DNA from: Deltaproteobacteria bacterium
Lineage (GTDB): Bacteria; Desulfobacterota; GWC2-55-46
Assembly: GCA_020846435.1 (NCBI GenBank)
Contig: JADLDY010000037.1
Span: 1 to 64,000 of the forward strand
Length of the DNA stretch: 64,000 nt
Direction of reading: 5' to 3'
The notes beneath the pieces were generated by a model that was not told where the DNA came from, ran no database searches, and saw only the letters and a list, made by a program, of their open reading frames with translations. This document shows, in pieces, positions 60,867 through 64,000 of this stretch. Made by a program: the position numbers and the translations under genes. How positions within the stretch are numbered: the first letter of the stretch is position 1; each line of letters starts with the position of its first letter.

Positions 60867-62069
60867 ATGAAGGGCAGATACAGGTATGTCATAGCTGGCG
60901 GCGGGCTCGCCGGGGCTTCGGCGATAAAAGGCATAAGGGAGCATGACTCAGAAGGCTCCATCGTGCTTCTGGGCGCTGAGGCGCACAGGCCGTACGACAG
61001 GCCGCCGCTTTCAAAGAAGCTCTGGCTCGGCAAGAAGAAGGTCGAGGATATATTCATAGGCTCGCCTGAGTTCTATGAAAAAAACAGGGTCGAGCTCATG
61101 CTTGGCAAGAAAGCCGTCTCTCTCGACGCCAGGGCGCGCGAACTCAGGGATGAAGAAGGGCGCGTCTACGGGTATGAGAAGCTCCTGATAGCGACCGGCT
61201 GTCAGCCGAGGAAGCTCGATATACCCGGGGCAGACCTCAGGGATGTCTGCTATTTCAGGACGCTCGACGACTATTTTTTTCTGAGGGAGAAGGTTTTTGA
61301 CGGAGCGTCTGCCATCATAATCGGCGGCGGCTTCATAGGCTCTGAGCTGGCGGCGGTACTCTCAGTGAACAAGGTATCAGTCACCATGGTCTTTCCTTCA
61401 GCATACCTGTGCAACAGGGTCCTGCCCGAGGCTCTTGGACAGAGCGTGCAGAGGGGCTTTATCGACCGTGGCATAAGGGTGCTCGCGAATACCACTCCAA
61501 TGGCCTTCGAACAAAAGGAAAAAAAGTTTTCAGTTTTGACGAAGGAGCGCGGGGCGCTTGAGTGCGACATACTCATCGTGGGCGCGGGGGTCTCCCCATC
61601 TGCCGGGCTTGCCGAAGGCGCTCTCCTGAAAACGGGAGACGGCATAGAGGTGAACTCAAGGCTTCAGACCTCGGATGCCGACGTCTACTCGGCAGGGGAT
61701 GTCGCTTCTTTTCCGTACAGGGAGCTTGGAGAGAGAAAAAGGGTCGAGCACTGGGACAACGCCATGAGCCAGGGAAAGCTTGCCGGAGAGAACATGGCAG
61801 GCGCGGATAAAGAGTATGACTACATGCCCTATTTCTTCTCAGACCTCTTTGACTTCGGCTACGAGGCCGTGGGGGAAGTGAGCTCGAGGCTCGACGTCGT
61901 CTCCGACTGGCAGGTGGAGAACAAAAAAGGCGTGCTCTATTACCTCAAGGAGAACAGGGTAAGGGGCGTCATGCTCTGCAACGTTTGGGATAGGGTCGAA
62001 GACGCGAGGGCCCTGATAAGAAAAAAAGAGATTGTCACGGCTGACGGGCTCAAAGGGCGCATACGCTGA
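60867..62069 (+). CDS. FAD/NAD(P)-dependent oxidoreductase (ferredoxin/rubredoxin reductase-like)
   Basis: A ~400-residue flavoprotein of the pyridine nucleotide-disulfide oxidoreductase family without the CxxxxC. The FAD-binding motif is AGGGLAGASAIKGIRE, the NAD-binding motif IIGGGFIGSELAAVLSVNKV and the FAD-contacting DVYSAGDVAS. The segment RPYDRPPLSKKLWLGKK is typical of apoptosis-inducing-factor/ferredoxin reductase types. I chose ATG 60867 (ggagg at 11 nt); the frame is open to 60813. It lies downstream of an Rrf2 gene, so a role with an electron-transfer or stress protein is inferred. Confidence 0.88.
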   Translation: MKGRYRYVIAGGGLAGASAIKGIREHDSEGSIVLLGAEAHRPYDRPPLSKKLWLGKKKVEDIFIGSPEFYEKNRVELMLGKKAVSLDARARELRDEEGRVYGYEKLLIATGCQPRKLDIPGADLRDVCYFRTLDDYFFLREKVFDGASAIIIGGGFIGSELAAVLSVNKVSVTMVFPSAYLCNRVLPEALGQSVQRGFIDRGIRVLANTTPMAFEQKEKKFSVLTKERGALECDILIVGAGVSPSAGLAEGALLKTGDGIEVNSRLQTSDADVYSAGDVASFPYRELGERKRVEHWDNAMSQGKLAGENMAGADKEYDYMPYFFSDLFDFGYEAVGEVSSRLDVVSDWQVENKKGVLYYLKENRVRGVMLCNVWDRVEDARALIRKKEIVTADGLKGRIR

Positions 62070-62109
62070 AAGATGGCGCCACATTCAAGGCTTTTTCCGG
62101 AGAACTGAC

Positions 62110-62871
62110 ATGGCATGGGAACTGAAAGGCAGGACAGCCCTCGTGACAGGGGCTGGCAAGAGGATAGGAAGGCAGATCTCGCTCGCCCTGGCGCTCGAGG
62201 GCGTGAACGTCATCGTGCATCATTCGAACTCAGGAGCCGAGGCCGCCGAAGTTGTGGACGCCGTCGCCTCGATGGGAGTGAAGTCCTGGCTTGTGAAGGC
62301 TGATTTTGACAGGAATGAGTATGAAGGGTTCATCGAGCGCGTCGCCGGCGAGACAGGAGGGGTCGACATGCTCGTCAACAACGCCTCGATATTCCCTCAA
62401 AGCCGCCTCGGCGGCATGACTTTCGAAGGCCTCGTTTCCAACATACGGGTCAACGCCTGGGCCCCTTTCGTGCTGGCGAGGGATTTGAGCCGGGTGATGA
62501 AAAAGGGCAGGGTCGTGAACCTCATAGACTCAAGGATAAAGGGCTACGACTGGAACCACGTCGAGTACATATTGAGCAAGCACCTCCTCGCAGAGCTCAC
62601 CAGGATGATGGCGATAGAGTACGCGCCTGATGTCGTCGTCAACGGAGTCAATCCCGGCCTTATCCTTCCGCCGCCCGGAAAAGAGATGGACTATCTCGAG
62701 AAGCTGGACGCGACAGTGCCGCGCAAACGCCATGGCGACCCTGTTGACATTGCCGAGGCGGTCCTTTATCTTCTTAAATCAGACTTCCTAATAGGGGAGG
62801 TCATAAACGTCGACGGAGGGAGGCATCTGCTGGAATATGGCCGGGGACCGGATACTGATAGAGGGGCTTAG
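62110..62871 (+). CDS. folM: SDR oxidoreductase, FolM/pteridine-reductase-like
   Basis: A ~253-residue short-chain dehydrogenase. The cofactor motif TGAGKRIGRQIS has the Arg typical of pteridine reductases (TGxxxRxG). NNAS (LVNNASIFP) and the catalytic Tyr-x3-Lys (EYILSKHLL) are intact, and the ending GEVINVDGGRHL is normal. It overlaps folB by 35 bp and is followed by folK, which strongly suggests a pterin or folate reductase (dihydromonapterin or dihydrofolate reduction). No folA was seen in the window. A general SDR role cannot be excluded. Confidence 0.8.
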   Translation: MAWELKGRTALVTGAGKRIGRQISLALALEGVNVIVHHSNSGAEAAEVVDAVASMGVKSWLVKADFDRNEYEGFIERVAGETGGVDMLVNNASIFPQSRLGGMTFEGLVSNIRVNAWAPFVLARDLSRVMKKGRVVNLIDSRIKGYDWNHVEYILSKHLLAELTRMMAIEYAPDVVVNGVNPGLILPPPGKEMDYLEKLDATVPRKRHGDPVDIAEAVLYLLKSDFLIGEVINVDGGRHLLEYGRGPDTDRGA

Positions 62872-63193
62872 CGCCCGCTGCATAATAGGAGTGAACAGCG
62901 ACGAGCGCACAGAGCGCCAGGACGTTGTGATAGACATAGACCTGTACACCGACATGGCAGTCCCGGGAAGGACCGACGACATCAATGACGCCGTCAATTA
63001 CAGGGAAGTCAAAAAAAAGGTGCTCGCTCTCGTCGAGTCGTCAGGGTTCTTCCTCATCGAGGCTCTCGCCGAGGCCATAACGAAGCTCTGCCTCGAAGAT
63101 GAGGCTGTCGAGAAGGTGAGGGTGCGGGTAGACAAGCCCCTTGCCCTGAGGTTCGCGAAGAGCGTCGGAGTCGAGATAACAAGGGGGAGATGA
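62837..63193 (+). CDS. folB: Dihydroneopterin aldolase
   Basis: A 118-residue enzyme of folate synthesis that cleaves dihydroneopterin to hydroxymethyl-dihydropterin. Motifs are ILIEGLSARCIIGVNSDERTERQDVVIDIDL (active-site Glu), DDINDAVNYREV, FFLIEALAEAI and the catalytic Lys in VRVDKPLAL. The ATG lies inside the end of the SDR gene; the stop overlaps folK by 4 bp. Confidence 0.95.
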   Translation: MAGDRILIEGLSARCIIGVNSDERTERQDVVIDIDLYTDMAVPGRTDDINDAVNYREVKKKVLALVESSGFFLIEALAEAITKLCLEDEAVEKVRVRVDKPLALRFAKSVGVEITRGR

Positions 63194-63705
63194 GCTTGGA
63201 GACGGCCTATGTCGGCGCCGGGTCGAACATCGAACCTGAAAAGAACATACTCGAGGCTTTGAGGCTCCTCCTTCCGGATGGGCTTGTGAGAGTGTCGACA
63301 GTCTACCGGACAGAGCCTGTCGACTCTCCGGGGAGCCCGTTTTTCTACAACTGCGTCGCGGAGCTCAAGACAGGCAGGCCTCCTTCAGAGCTCAAGTATT
63401 CGGTCTTGAGGCCTGTTGAGGAGGCGCTCGGGAGAAGGCGCGGGGCGGACAAACACGCGCCCCGCCAAATCGACCTCGACCTTGTCGCCTACGGGACCCT
63501 TGAGGTAAGCTTCGGGGAGCTCAACCTCCCTGACAGGGAGATTTATACCCGCCCATTTCTTGCCATACCGCTCCTTGAGCTCGCGCCGGCGTTTATCCTT
63601 CCCGGGGGCCGTCCTCTCGAAGAGCTGGCCGCTTCTTTGGGCTCTTCCGGCATGGAGAGGCTCGATGCGTACACCATCCGCGTAAGACAGGCCCTTTTCA
63701 GGTAG
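63190..63705 (+). CDS. folK: 2-amino-4-hydroxy-6-hydroxymethyldihydropteridine pyrophosphokinase
   Basis: A 171-residue enzyme that pyrophosphorylates hydroxymethyl-dihydropterin. Motifs are YVGAGSNIEPEKNI, STVYRTEPVDSPGSPFFYNCVAEL, GRRRGADKHAPRQIDLDLVAYG and PDREIYTRPFLAIPLLELAP. It overlaps folB by 4 bp (ATGA). Confidence 0.95.
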   Translation: MSLETAYVGAGSNIEPEKNILEALRLLLPDGLVRVSTVYRTEPVDSPGSPFFYNCVAELKTGRPPSELKYSVLRPVEEALGRRRGADKHAPRQIDLDLVAYGTLEVSFGELNLPDREIYTRPFLAIPLLELAPAFILPGGRPLEELAASLGSSGMERLDAYTIRVRQALFR

Positions 63706-63821
63706 GCCGCGTCAGTCCTGTCAGTTCATATTCAATTGAATTTTTTGCTGATTTGGGGTATTTTATCAATGCTCCAGTGGCTATATTTCACTCATGAAAA
63801 CAAGCGCGGCCACCTATTTTG

Positions 63822-64000
63822 ATGACCTTTCCTGAAAGAATCGTTCCCTTCTCGGTCGAAGGGCTGCGTCTCGCCCTCCCCCTTGAAAAAGTCGAAAGGG
63901 TGATACCGGCCTGCGCCGTGACCCCTCTGCCGGAGGCACCGGCGGCTGTGCTCGGGGTAATAGACCTGGGCGGGCAGGTGATACCTGTCTTTGACCTGCG
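63822..64000 (+). CDS. CheW-like domain protein, 5' end only
   Basis: The first ~59 codons of a gene cut by the window edge. The peptide MTFPERIVPFSVEGLRLALP, then LEKVERVIPACAVTPLPEAP and GVIDLGGQVIPVFDL, has the pattern of the first half of a CheW domain (aLpl--V-rVi----vtplP-aP--v-Gvi-lrG-vipv-DL). It could be CheW itself or a larger chemotaxis coupling protein. The ATG follows a ~115-bp gap after folK. Confidence 0.8.
   Translation, partial: MTFPERIVPFSVEGLRLALPLEKVERVIPACAVTPLPEAPAAVLGVIDLGGQVIPVFDL

Overview
The window reads as a chromosomal segment of a Gram-negative bacterium. It holds lipid A and Kdo biosynthesis genes, BamA, Skp and Lol genes, a TolC/MacAB-type exporter, c-type cytochromes, a folD-metV pair, a hybrid kinase with a MEDS domain and a PilZ protein. 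This mix, with high use of AGG (Arg) and ATA (Ile) codons in GC-rich genes, is most like the deltaproteobacterial lineages (Desulfobacterota, Geobacter relatives) or possibly Nitrospirota. I cannot fix the genus. No rRNA and no CRISPR array were seen. One tRNA (Leu, UAA) and a good 6S RNA candidate are present.

Layout. 1-1865: an AT-richer island with the 3' end of an IS30-type transposase, an orphan DpnA-like adenine methyltransferase and an ADP-ribosyltransferase-like protein. 1866-14130: mixed housekeeping (zinc-ribbon protein, Kef-type antiporter, folD-metV, tolC-macA-macB exporter, class I HDAC-like deacetylase, alanine dehydrogenase). 14327-32694: lysS, then a dense outer-membrane supercluster on the + strand: lolC, a TPR/double cyclic-nucleotide-binding protein, lolD, bamA, skp, lpxD, fabZ, lpxA, a gnnA-like oxidoreductase, lpxB, msbA, a DUF374 acyltransferase with a frameshift, waaA, lpxK and lpxL. 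It covers the acylation, disaccharide, Kdo and flipping steps of lipid A synthesis plus lipoprotein release and barrel assembly. LpxC and LpxH/LpxI are not in the window.

32695-33300: a gene-free stretch with two tandem, independently promoted structured RNAs: a probable 6S RNA and an unidentified ~187-nt RNA with its own terminator. 33302-37925: a PEGA lipoprotein, a Cyc2-like outer-membrane cytochrome-porin, tRNA-Leu, membrane proteins and a monoheme lipoprotein cytochrome. 38074-49165: methyltransferase, RluE, MBL hydrolase, pyruvate kinase, glycogen phosphorylase, Slt-type transglycosylase, RadC and PilZ. 49236-55783: a two-gene signalling operon (MEDS-PAS hybrid kinase plus STAND/BTAD regulator). 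55963-64000: a TMTC-like glycosyltransferase, an uncharacterised SurA-like/HAMP/HExxH operon, an Rrf2 regulator, an FAD reductase, a folate cluster (FolM-like SDR, folB, folK) and the start of a CheW-like gene.

Three families of dispersed intergenic repeats run through the window. The most striking (five copies, up to 123 bp with perfect 17-bp terminal inverted repeats) usually begins at or within a few bases of a stop codon. A second family has three copies. A third has two ~110-bp structured copies, each just ahead of a gene start.
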